NCBI GenBank assembly: GCA_019454415.1
Contig: JACFOI010000001.1
Span: forward strand, 60,147-110,054
Source: Patescibacteria group bacterium
Lineage (GTDB): Bacteria > Patescibacteriota > Microgenomatia > UBA1400 > PJMF01
DNA: 49,908 nucleotides
Reading direction: 5' to 3'
Part shown: positions 43,002-49,908 of the stretch, piece by piece
How positions within the stretch are numbered: position 1 is the stretch's first letter
Layout: each line of letters opens with the position of its first letter
Made by a program: the position numbers and the translations under genes
Notes under the pieces: model-generated
The model's input: the letters and a program-made list of their open reading frames with translations, nothing else
The model's database searches: none
What the model was told of the DNA's origin: nothing

Positions 43002-44520
43002 CGCCTGGTTTGCCAAAGCCCAGAAGCTTCGTCCGCTGGAGTGGGTAGTGATCGGTGCTGTTTTAGTCGCTGCTTTCCTCCGCCTCTGGAACCTTCCCAA
43101 CACCCTGGAGTTCCTGGGTGATCAAGGTCGGGATGCCATTATCGTCGCCGATATCTTCAAAAAGGGTGACATCGTTCTGATTGGCCCAGTCACCAGTACC
43201 GGCAATATGTACCTGGGGCCGCTGTACTACTACTTCATGGTCCCATTCCTCTGGTTAACGTATCCCAACCCGATCGGGCCAGCCTATGCGGTGGCATTTC
43301 TGTCAATTTTGACCACGGCCTTGATGTATGTGTTGGGGAAACAACTAGTGGGAGAAAAAGCCGCGGCGCTTGCAACGGTGTTGTTTGCCACTTCCAGTGT
43401 GGTCGTTAACTTTGCCCGTTTCAGCTGGAATCCTAATCCAGCTCCTCTCTTTGGTTTATTATTCCTGTGGTGTCTGCATAAGGCCCAGCTGAAGCAGCCA
43501 AAATACTGGATCGGAGTGGCAGCCTGTGTGGCGGTTCTGATGCAGCTACACTATGTGGCACTTTTGACCTTGCCGATTGCTGGGCTCTATTGGCTGTGGC
43601 AGGCTCGGCAGTGGAAAAAAACGGAGCCTGACCAGCGGCGTGACTTCATCCGGGGAACGGTGGTAGGCTTTGCCATCTTCTTGCTTTCTTTGTCTCCACT
43701 GATCCTGTTTGACCTCCGCCATGACTTTGTGAACGTTCGTGCTCTTGAAGATTTTTTGGTGAGTAGCCAAGATTCGGTGGCTGCTTTACCCCTGTCCCAA
43801 AAACTTTGGCATGTCATCAAAGAGACGCATGGTCGGAGTCTGCAACTCTTCTTTGAGATCACAATCGGTAAACATCGGAACTTGAATACCGTACTACTGG
43901 TCGTTGTTTTGGCTGCCCTTGCCTATCTTGTTCGACAGCGGAAAAGCCCTTATCAGGCCAGCTACCAGCTGTTGGCCGTGACGTATGTGATTAGTGTGCT
44001 CGGTCTGTCTTTTTATCGAAGCTCAGTTTTTGACCACTATATTGCTTTCTTCTTTCCGGCAACCTTCCTGATCTTCGGCAGTGTCCTGGACTTAATCGGA
44101 CGCTGGCGTTGGGGGTGGGGAGTCGTCGGGATTGCCCTTCTTTACTACTGGAGCTACAACTTACCGATCATGCCGCTTCGGACGATTGGCTGGAAGGCGT
44201 CAGACATGCAGCGGACGGCCCAGACAGTTGCTGACCGAGTCAAACCCGGCGAAAGATACAACATTGTCCTTCTCTCAGAGACCAAGGATATCTACGGCAT
44301 GAACTACCGTTACTTCTTGACCACTACGCCTACTCCGCCGTTGACACTTGAGCACTTTGGAGAAGTTGAAACGTTGTTTATAATCGACGAACAGCAAATT
44401 GAGAAAGACGTCACTAGTTTGCCGATTTATGAGATCGTGGTTTTCCCAAATCACGAACCATCAGAGGTGTACTCTGTGCCTGGAGGCCCGAAGATTACAG
44501 TGTTACGGAAACAGCCATGA
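42994..44520 (+). CDS. GT39-like GT-C membrane glycosyltransferase (DQGRDA loop)
   Basis: This 508-residue membrane protein has a helix at 17-31, then LEFLGDQGRDAIIVADIF in the first outer loop and STGNMYLGPLYYYFMVPF after it. The usual DE pair is replaced by D43 and D47 in a DQGRDA motif, which marks a distinct subgroup of bacterial GT39-like proteins. ARFSWNPNPAPLF is another block of that group. About ten helices and a short outer domain follow. The start at 42994 lies eight bases inside the previous gene. Its position directly after a polyprenyl-phosphate-mannose synthase suggests it uses that product. Confidence 0.82.
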   Translation: MPSAWFAKAQKLRPLEWVVIGAVLVAAFLRLWNLPNTLEFLGDQGRDAIIVADIFKKGDIVLIGPVTSTGNMYLGPLYYYFMVPFLWLTYPNPIGPAYAVAFLSILTTALMYVLGKQLVGEKAAALATVLFATSSVVVNFARFSWNPNPAPLFGLLFLWCLHKAQLKQPKYWIGVAACVAVLMQLHYVALLTLPIAGLYWLWQARQWKKTEPDQRRDFIRGTVVGFAIFLLSLSPLILFDLRHDFVNVRALEDFLVSSQDSVAALPLSQKLWHVIKETHGRSLQLFFEITIGKHRNLNTVLLVVVLAALAYLVRQRKSPYQASYQLLAVTYVISVLGLSFYRSSVFDHYIAFFFPATFLIFGSVLDLIGRWRWGWGVVGIALLYYWSYNLPIMPLRTIGWKASDMQRTAQTVADRVKPGERYNIVLLSETKDIYGMNYRYFLTTTPTPPLTLEHFGEVETLFIIDEQQIEKDVTSLPIYEIVVFPNHEPSEVYSVPGGPKITVLRKQP

Positions 44521-45293
44521 GTAAGCCCTCTCCTTTTTTATCTATTGTCATTCCGTCATATAACGAAAGCCGAAACATCGACCGAGGTGTTCTCGAACAT
44601 ATTCTCGAGTATCTTGAGTCTTTTCCCCATAGTTGGGAAGTCATCTTTACTGACGATGGATCATTGGATGGAACAACTGACAAGATTGAAACCTTTATTG
44701 AGAAAAACCAAAAGAAAGTCAGCGGTGAGCTCAAACTGCTGAAGAATATTCATGCCGGTAAGGGGCCCACAGTCCAGGCCGGGATGCTGGCAGCCCGTGG
44801 TCAGTGGCGGCTTTTTTCAGATTTTGACCAGTCTACTCCCCTCCGCGATGTCGAGAAACTCCTCCAGTTTGCTCAGGAGTTTCCGGTAGTGATCGGTTCG
44901 AGAGAAGGGGAAGGTGCCAAACGCGAGCGGGAACCAATCCATCGTCATATCATGGGTCGTGGCTTCAACTTGCTCGTTCAGATGCTAGCTATTCCAGGCA
45001 TTCACGATACTCAATGTGGTTTTAAGCTTTTCTCGCAGCAAGCGACTGAGAAGCTTTTCCCGTTGATGCATGTCTATGGCAAACAGGAGGAGCGCCAGGA
45101 TGCCTTTACCGGCGCTTTTGACGTGGAAGTGCTGTACTTAGCCCGGAAGTTTGGCTTTCCGATTAAGGAAGTCCCTATTGAGTGGAAGCACAACGAAACT
45201 GACCGCGTTAATCCGATTAAAGACTCACTCCGCATGCTTCGTGATATCCTTAAAGTCAGACTCGCTGACTTAAGCGGTGTCTATCGCCAATAG
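44517..45293 (+). CDS. polyprenyl-phosphate glucosyltransferase-like GT2 (Alg5-like)
   Basis: This 258-residue protein resembles the Alg5/DPG-synthase side of the GT2 family. It has VIPSYNESRNID, IFTDDGSLDGT (D46/D47), NIHAGKGPTVQAGMLAARG and LFSDFDQSTPL, in which Alg5 proteins have DADGST. DTQCGFKLF and FDVEVLYLARKFG are typical of the group. It would load glucose or a related sugar on polyprenyl phosphate from a nucleotide donor. No membrane domain is present. It overlaps the upstream gene by ATGA, and the next gene begins one base after its stop. Confidence 0.88.
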   Translation: MSKPSPFLSIVIPSYNESRNIDRGVLEHILEYLESFPHSWEVIFTDDGSLDGTTDKIETFIEKNQKKVSGELKLLKNIHAGKGPTVQAGMLAARGQWRLFSDFDQSTPLRDVEKLLQFAQEFPVVIGSREGEGAKREREPIHRHIMGRGFNLLVQMLAIPGIHDTQCGFKLFSQQATEKLFPLMHVYGKQEERQDAFTGAFDVEVLYLARKFGFPIKEVPIEWKHNETDRVNPIKDSLRMLRDILKVRLADLSGVYRQ

Positions 45294-45294
45294 T

Positions 45295-46539
45295 ATGCAT
45301 AAATCATTACTATGGTTCTGCTTCTACCTTCTGGTACTGACTGTCTACGCGATCTTCAGCTATGCATTGACTGACCCTAATTTGGTCCTGTCGAGCTGGC
45401 CTCCATATTGGAGCTTCCAGCAGTGGATGTGGCAGACCTTTTTCCAGAATCCCCAACTGTTAACGCAAAGCTATACTGTCCTGATGATTCTAACCTTGGT
45501 CTGCTGGTGGCAAGTCGTCCAAACTCTGCCACCCAGGCTGAATCGAAAGGCTGTTTTACTGAGATGCTTGCTGCTCTGTGTCCCCCTTTTCTTTTCCTAT
45601 AATGCGCTCTCTCACGACGTCTTTAACTACTTATTTAATGCCAAGATGGTTCTGGTGTATCACGCCGATCCCCATGTTCACGTAGCGCTCGACTATCCGG
45701 ATGACCTCTGGACTCGTTTCATGCATAACACGCACACGCCGGCTCCCTACGGCTATGGTTGGACAGTGTTTTCGCTGTTGCCCTATGCCCTAGGTATGAA
45801 CAAGTTTCTGCTCAGCTGGCTGATCTTCCGGGCGCTGAACATCTTAGCAATTCCCCTTTTATTCGTGCTGCTAATCAAACTTGGCCAAGTTCTGAAAAAG
45901 GATGTTTCGGCCAAAGATCTAGCACTCGTATTCCTCTCTCCGTTGTTTCTGATCGAGATCGTCAGTAATAGTCATAACGACTTATGGATGTTGATTCCGG
46001 CTGTGGCGTCGCTTTGGCTGGTCTTTCAGGCAAAGAAAAGGGGAGTGGGGAAGCGGCTGATTCTTTCCGCTGTCCTATTGGCTGTTTCGATTTCCACCAA
46101 GTTGGCGACAGTCACGCTCTTCCCCATTTGGTTTTTCGGTGCTTGGAGAGCAAGCTCAACAGCTGGTAGCATCAAATGGTTGCCACAGTCTCCCCGCCGC
46201 TGGCTAGATTTGGGCTGGGCCTTGGTCCAAGAAAACCTGGGCTTCATAGCCAGTACTCTCTTATTCCTCCCCTTGCTCATTAGTCGCTCTCAGTTTTTCC
46301 ACCCTTGGTATTTGCTATGGTCGCTGATCTGGTTGCCCCTCATTTCGGTAAGATGGTGGAGGGTGTTCCTGCTCGCTTTAGTGGTTAGTTCATTGTTCCG
46401 GTACGTGCCTTGGCTGCTTGCTGGCGGTTTTGAGAACCAGGTTCTCGAGCAACAACAAGCTGTGACTTGGATTGGAGGGCTGCTCGGCTTAGGATTAGGG
46501 ATGATTTGGCAAAATTTTTTGAGCCGGAAGCATACATGA
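45295..46539 (+). CDS. GT-C membrane glycosyltransferase, MptB/GT87-like
   Basis: This 414-residue membrane protein has an early helix at 5-22 and about nine more. The first big outer loop contains SHDVFNYLFNAKMVLVYHAD then HTPAPYGYGWTVFSLLPYAL. The HD residues sit where GT-C mannosyltransferases place their catalytic acid. NSHNDLWM near the middle helices is another conserved-looking block. It resembles polyprenyl-phosphate-mannose-dependent mannosyltransferases, but I cannot place it in one CAZy family. It lies one base after the Alg5-like gene and overlaps the following GT39-like gene by ATGA. Confidence 0.78.
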   Translation: MHKSLLWFCFYLLVLTVYAIFSYALTDPNLVLSSWPPYWSFQQWMWQTFFQNPQLLTQSYTVLMILTLVCWWQVVQTLPPRLNRKAVLLRCLLLCVPLFFSYNALSHDVFNYLFNAKMVLVYHADPHVHVALDYPDDLWTRFMHNTHTPAPYGYGWTVFSLLPYALGMNKFLLSWLIFRALNILAIPLLFVLLIKLGQVLKKDVSAKDLALVFLSPLFLIEIVSNSHNDLWMLIPAVASLWLVFQAKKRGVGKRLILSAVLLAVSISTKLATVTLFPIWFFGAWRASSTAGSIKWLPQSPRRWLDLGWALVQENLGFIASTLLFLPLLISRSQFFHPWYLLWSLIWLPLISVRWWRVFLLALVVSSLFRYVPWLLAGGFENQVLEQQQAVTWIGGLLGLGLGMIWQNFLSRKHT

Positions 46540-48131
46540 AGAAAACGAACCGATCTGTCCCTCACTCTGCACTTCCCTTTTTACTTGGAATGCTTAGTGT
46601 GGTCGGTTTATATGTCATTACTCATCTTTGGCAGCTGACTTTCTTCTCTGTTTTTGCTGATGAAGCCATCTATATTCGTTGGGCACAGTTGATTCTGGAT
46701 GACTGGAAACAGTATCTCTTTTTTGCTCTGAATGATGGGAAGACGCCGTTATTTATCTGGATGCTGGCAGCAGCTCAATCCTGGAGCACGGATCAGCTGC
46801 TTGCGGGTCGCCTGGTCAGTGTCTTAGGTGGTGGAGTACAACTCCTGGCTACATGGCTGATCTTACGCCAGCTCAAGCTGAAGCGGCTTACGCAGCTTCT
46901 CGGGGTGTTATTAGTGGTGGTGCTACCTTTTTGGTTTACCTATCATCGTTTAGCTGTGATGGATGGCTGGTTGACAGCATGGCTGTCGCTCTCCTTCTGG
47001 GCTGCTCTCAATATTGCAGACGCCCCACCTAAAAACCGGGTGCGCTGGGTATTACTCGCAGGGGTGACCTATGGCCTAGCTTTGTGGACCAAGCTGCCAG
47101 CGTTATTTTTTGGTCCAGTCTTCTTGGTTGTCCCCTTTCTTCATAAGGAACAGAAGTTTCGACTGAATCAGCTGATACGGCTCTGGTGGCCGTATGTAGC
47201 CAGCGCAGGAGTTGGTTTGTTGATTTTTGCTACTTTGCGGCTGGTGCCAGGTTTTGGCCAACTCTTTAGCCGGGGACAGGACTTCTCATACACTTTTTCG
47301 GAAGTTCTAGCCGGTAGATGGACTGAAAGCTTTGCCAATATGGTTCGCTTTACTAGCTACTTCGGTGCTTACCTGACTTGGCCGATCTTAGTCTTGATCT
47401 TTGCCGGTCTTTTTTCAGCTCGGGAACGCAGGCGCGTCGGACTTTTGATTCTGTCAGCACTTGTTTTCTTGATACCGTTTGTTGTGTTGGGTAAAGTTGT
47501 TCACCCGCGCTATCTGCTGCCTGCCGCCCTATTTTTGACGATTGCTGCAGTGACCAGCATGGAGTCACTCGTTGACCGCTGTCGTACCGCTATCCAACAT
47601 GGCCACGTGGCTTGGGTAGGAATCGCTATTCTGATTGCCTTATTAACGGGTCAAGTTTTCACTTATGCAGTCCTGTTCATGTCGACGTTTATCTTTACTC
47701 CGGACAATACTCCTTTTGTGCCAGCAGATCGCCAACAGTATTTGGAAGAGTGGTCCTCCGGCCACGGCATCATTCAAACTGTCGCCTTACTTGATCGTCT
47801 AACTGAAGATCACAGTGTTGCAGTCGCCACCGAGGGAAGATTTGGCACACTGCCGGATGGGCTACTACTTTACTTCCATGGACAAGATGTCAGTAATCTT
47901 TATATAGAAGGTACTGGTCAATATCCGGTCAAAAGTTTGCCTGAGTTTTTCGTCGAACGAGCCAAGAACTTTGACCAAGCATTGTTAGTCGCCAACTCTC
48001 ACCGAATGGAAATTAGCCTCCCATCGACTCAATTGGTTGCCCAGTTTTGCCGACCCAACAACGCTCCCTGCCTGCAAGTCTGGGATGTCACTTTATTGGT
48101 AAAGGCTCAGCCAAGTAGCCATACCCCTTGA
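46536..48131 (+). CDS. GT39-like GT-C membrane glycosyltransferase
   Basis: This 531-residue membrane protein has a first helix at about 12-32 and the loop FSVFADEAIYIRWAQLI with the acidic pair D42/E43. NDGKTPLFIWMLAA follows. TYHRLAVMDGWL and then about nine helices fit PMT/ArnT-like enzymes. The outer C-terminal domain has two cysteines near its end (QFCRPNNAPCLQVWDV). It is the last gene of the operon begun at 38590. Its final 44 bases overlap the convergent response-regulator gene. Confidence 0.85.
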   Translation: MKKTNRSVPHSALPFLLGMLSVVGLYVITHLWQLTFFSVFADEAIYIRWAQLILDDWKQYLFFALNDGKTPLFIWMLAAAQSWSTDQLLAGRLVSVLGGGVQLLATWLILRQLKLKRLTQLLGVLLVVVLPFWFTYHRLAVMDGWLTAWLSLSFWAALNIADAPPKNRVRWVLLAGVTYGLALWTKLPALFFGPVFLVVPFLHKEQKFRLNQLIRLWWPYVASAGVGLLIFATLRLVPGFGQLFSRGQDFSYTFSEVLAGRWTESFANMVRFTSYFGAYLTWPILVLIFAGLFSARERRRVGLLILSALVFLIPFVVLGKVVHPRYLLPAALFLTIAAVTSMESLVDRCRTAIQHGHVAWVGIAILIALLTGQVFTYAVLFMSTFIFTPDNTPFVPADRQQYLEEWSSGHGIIQTVALLDRLTEDHSVAVATEGRFGTLPDGLLLYFHGQDVSNLYIEGTGQYPVKSLPEFFVERAKNFDQALLVANSHRMEISLPSTQLVAQFCRPNNAPCLQVWDVTLLVKAQPSSHTP

Positions 48132-48765
48132 TCGTTCGGACGATGGAGCCATACGGCCCCAACATCATTCGGAGTCGACGGATGTAGACGTCAATAGTGG
48201 CATAGCTGGGAATCTTGCCGTCTGGCCAGATGTGGTTAATTAGTTGATCCCGTGTCACTACCCGGCCGTTTTGCCTGACTAGATACGAAAGTACCTGAAA
48301 CTCTCTCCGCCGTAATCGCAGTATATGCTTCCCTAGGATCACCTGACCCTTGTCTAGTAAGAGCTCGAGCTCACCAAAACGGATCGCCTCTTCTTTTCGA
48401 TGCTTGGTACTGTAGAGTAGACGCTCGATCCGCAGAAGGAGCTCTGTAGTCGAAAATGGCTTGATCAGATAGTCGTCTGCACCTTTCCGAAGCCCGTTTA
48501 TACGATCCTGGACGGTCGATTTTCTGGAGAGAACCAGCAGTGGAGCCGTATGGTCGAGTTGTGTCATATATTCCACCAACTCCAAGCCATCCCCATCAGG
48601 CAAGGCTCTGTCAAGGACAATCAGTGCAGGCCGCTCCTCTGCCAAGTATCTGTAGCTAGACTCCAGATTCGAGGTGGTCGTCATGGTGTACTGTTTAGGG
48701 AGGACCTGGGCAATGCTTCTGGCCACCAAAGGGTCGTCTTCGACTAGTAAGACTAGGTGTTTCAT
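48088..48765 (-). CDS. OmpR/PhoB-family response regulator (orphan)
   Basis: This 225-residue regulator has a receiver domain (1-115): the acidic pair in VEDD (D10/D11), phospho-acceptor D52 in IVLDRALPDGDG, S80 at the switch site and K102 in YLIKPF. The C-terminal winged helix (about 128-222) has RLRRREFQVLSYLV and IDVYIRRLRMML, followed by RTIKGYGYL. All phosphorylation residues are conserved. No histidine kinase gene is adjacent, so it is an orphan here. It could control the glycan genes, but no target site is recognised. A TATAGT ends seven bases before its ATG. Confidence 0.93.
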   Translation of the reverse strand: MKHLVLLVEDDPLVARSIAQVLPKQYTMTTTSNLESSYRYLAEERPALIVLDRALPDGDGLELVEYMTQLDHTAPLLVLSRKSTVQDRINGLRKGADDYLIKPFSTTELLLRIERLLYSTKHRKEEAIRFGELELLLDKGQVILGKHILRLRRREFQVLSYLVRQNGRVVTRDQLINHIWPDGKIPSYATIDVYIRRLRMMLGPYGSIVRTIKGYGYLAEPLPIK

Positions 48766-48772
48766 GTTTACT

Positions 48773-48778
48773 ACTATA
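48773..48778 (-). promoter_or_regulatory. -10 element (TATAGT) of the response regulator, leaderless
   Basis: The minus strand reads TATAGT, ending seven bases before ATG 48765, which predicts a transcript starting on the start codon. No -35 is clear. Confidence 0.4.
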
Positions 48779-48809
48779 CGGAGGATTCTGAAGAAAAACT
48801 GAAATTTTA

Positions 48810-48830
48810 CCCTTTTCCCATAGAAGAGGG
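48810..48830. repeat. hairpin-forming inverted repeat between regulator and tRNA
   Basis: A seven-pair stem (CCCTTTT with AAGAGGG, one G-U pair on RNA) closes a seven-base loop. It lacks a following T-run on either strand, so it is not a normal terminator. It lies between the divergent regulator and tRNA promoters and could be a binding site. Confidence 0.35.
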
Positions 48831-48865
48831 ACTAAAATCGATAGCAGCAAAAATGCTAAAGTCTT

Positions 48866-48874
48866 TGCTATAAT
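48866..48874 (+). promoter_or_regulatory. extended -10 of the tRNA-Gln gene
   Basis: TGCTATAAT is a perfect extended -10, ending 12 bases before the tRNA. A start near 48881 leaves about six bases of 5-prime leader for RNase P to remove. Confidence 0.65.
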
Positions 48875-48886
48875 AAGGCGTTCATT

Positions 48887-48957
48887 TCCCAGGTAGTGAA
48901 ATGGCATCACAACAGGTTCTGGCCCTGTTATTTAAGGTTCGAATCCTTACCTGGGAT
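48887..48957 (+). tRNA. tRNA-Gln (anticodon CUG)
   Basis: A full cloverleaf can be folded. The acceptor stem is TCCCAGG with CCTGGGA; the D stem GTGA/TCAC; the anticodon stem ACAGG/CCTGT with loop TTCTGGC, so the anticodon is CTG (48919-48921); a four-base variable loop; and the T stem TAAGG/CCTTA with loop TTCGAAT. The U1-A72 first pair is a hallmark of bacterial tRNA-Gln. The 3-prime CCA is not encoded, so it must be added by CCA-adding enzyme. It ends six bases before the convergent peptidase gene. Confidence 0.93.
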
Positions 48958-48963
48958 CACAGA

Positions 48964-49908
48964 CTAGATCACAAACTGCCCGTCTTTGTAGATCACTTTT
49001 TCGGTGCCATTACTGAGCTTGGCAGTGACTGTCCGATCAGTCGTCGAGATAATGTCAGTATGCTCGGGCGAGTCGTTGTAGCCTAGCTCTTCCCACTCTG
49101 CTTTGGTCAACTTTGAGGCTTCACCTCGGTAACAGTCCTTGTAGGCCATTCCGATTGCCAAGTGGGTATTTCCAAATGGTCCTCCGATGTTTTCGTCAAA
49201 GAGTGTCTCGGCCATCACGTGAGTAATCCGCGACATCCGTTTATCCGTCAGCGAATACTCGCCGATCTTGTCGGCGTTGGGGCTTTTCAGCATCTGTTGG
49301 AGGAGTTTGTTACCAACTCGGGCACGGGCATCGACAACCAAACCATTTTCAAAATGAAGGTCGATATCTCGCAGGACATTCCCATATCGGTAGAGGGGTT
49401 GATTGAAGTGGATATGTCCGGAAGTTCCCCGCCAGTTGGGAGAAGTAAAGAACTCAAAACTGGGAATGTTCCGACCACTACCGCCTTGCCAGATGCGCTC
49501 TTTGCCCAGTTGGACTTTCAGATCCACGTCTGGGCCTTTGACCTCCAGCCACTCAATCTCCATGTCATTCAGTTTGTTCTTGATCTCTTCTTGAAACTTG
49601 AAGAGCTTCTTCCACTCAGCGACAGGATCTTCTTTGTCCAAGAAACAGGCTTTGATGATCTGTTGCCAGTACTCTTCCAACGACAAGCCGACTTCCTTAG
49701 CTTTGGCGGCAACACCCCAGAGGGCGAGCGTCCAAGTGAAGTCACCCTTGATCTCTTTTTCCATCAGCCATTTTCGATAGGGGTCCCGAGCATCTCGAGC
49801 CTTGGTGATCTTGCCGGGATCCACATCTTTAAGCTCTTCGGGATCCACGTCTGCCAAAATACCCACTTGATGATCAATCATCTTGACACGGGCACGGTAG
49901 TACTCTTC
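48964..49908 (-). CDS. M29-family aminopeptidase (AmpS/AmpT type), N-terminus outside window
   Basis: These 314 residues are the C-terminal part of a thermophilic-type M29 metallo-aminopeptidase. The reading frame is open through the window edge (EEYYRARVKMIDHQVG), so the ATG at 49881 is internal. Metal-ligand candidates are kept: the Glu in PSFEFFTSPNW, the Glu in IGEYSL, His and Tyr in NTHLAIGMAY, and His and Asp in SPEHTDIIS. The family removes N-terminal residues from peptides and uses two metal ions; this would be a cytosolic peptide-recycling enzyme. It is unrelated to the glycan locus and marks its edge. The stop at 48964 converges on the tRNA. Confidence 0.92.
   Translation of the reverse strand, partial: EEYYRARVKMIDHQVGILADVDPEELKDVDPGKITKARDARDPYRKWLMEKEIKGDFTWTLALWGVAAKAKEVGLSLEEYWQQIIKACFLDKEDPVAEWKKLFKFQEEIKNKLNDMEIEWLEVKGPDVDLKVQLGKERIWQGGSGRNIPSFEFFTSPNWRGTSGHIHFNQPLYRYGNVLRDIDLHFENGLVVDARARVGNKLLQQMLKSPNADKIGEYSLTDKRMSRITHVMAETLFDENIGGPFGNTHLAIGMAYKDCYRGEASKLTKAEWEELGYNDSPEHTDIISTTDRTVTAKLSNGTEKVIYKDGQFVI

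Noticed and set aside
1-49908. Alternative genetic code with TGA as an amino acid
   Set aside because: TGA ends many genes exactly at ATGA overlaps with the next start; reading through would give no family sequence.
1-49908. CRISPR arrays, insertion sequences or prophage genes
   Set aside because: No regularly spaced repeats, transposase or integrase motifs, or phage proteins were seen on either strand; the tRNA gene has no adjacent integrase or repeated 3-prime end.

Overview
The window looks like a chromosomal surface-glycan locus of an uncultivated bacterium, most likely a member of the Candidate Phyla Radiation and probably of the Microgenomates (OP11) side. I infer this from gene content only: many large GT-C membrane glycosyltransferases, a Dpm1-GtrA fusion, two 6-pyruvoyl-tetrahydropterin-synthase-related membrane proteins and very tight packing. 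TGA is an ordinary stop codon (many ATGA start/stop overlaps), so the recoded Gracilibacteria and Absconditabacteria are excluded. There are no IS elements, CRISPR arrays, rRNA genes or phage genes, and no gap longer than about 150 bases.

Layout. 1-1760: a GT1-like glycosyltransferase converges on an FkbM-type methyltransferase. 1909-10196 (+): SAM methyltransferase, GT-C-like membrane protein, membrane protein with a C-terminal IPT/TIG domain, GT39-like enzyme, tandem GT2 protein. 20632-10171 (-): eight-gene operon of two GT39-like enzymes, GT2, GT4, PTPS-related protein, PIG-V-like protein, sugar epimerase and flippase. 20660-22051 (+): GT87-like protein. 30118-21945 (-): three GT2, a GT4, a GT2-GT39 fusion and a GT39-like enzyme. 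30178-31971 (+): GT39-like enzyme. 35156-31985 (-): second PTPS-related protein and second flippase. 35220-37879 (+): a 65-residue membrane protein and RmlB, RmlC-like and RmlD proteins. 38528-37785 (-): TrmD. 38590-48131 (+): Ugd, Rmd, Gmd, a polyprenyl-phosphate-mannose-synthase-like protein fused to GtrA, a GT-C enzyme, an Alg5-like GT2 and two more GT-C enzymes. 48765-48088 (-): orphan OmpR/PhoB-type response regulator. 48887-48957 (+): tRNA-Gln(CUG). 49908-48964 (-): partial M29 aminopeptidase.

How it fits together (inference). Nucleotide-sugar enzymes supply dTDP-L-rhamnose, GDP-D-rhamnose and UDP-glucuronate. Cytosolic GT2/GT4 enzymes build lipid-linked glycans, which two MOP-type flippases export. 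Two polyprenyl-phosphate-sugar synthases feed about fourteen GT-C-like membrane proteins that would add sugars on the outer face. No RmlA, initiating phosphoglycosyltransferase, Wzy polymerase or O-antigen ligase was recognised.

The strongest non-coding signal is a recurring one. In front of most operon-leading genes a -10 element, often an extended TGn form, ends only 5-10 bases before the start codon. This predicts leaderless mRNAs, whereas operon-internal genes use Shine-Dalgarno motifs or start/stop overlaps. One case (20641-20650) is a perfect palindrome that appears to serve both divergent genes. All calls are from reading the sequence; no searches were run.
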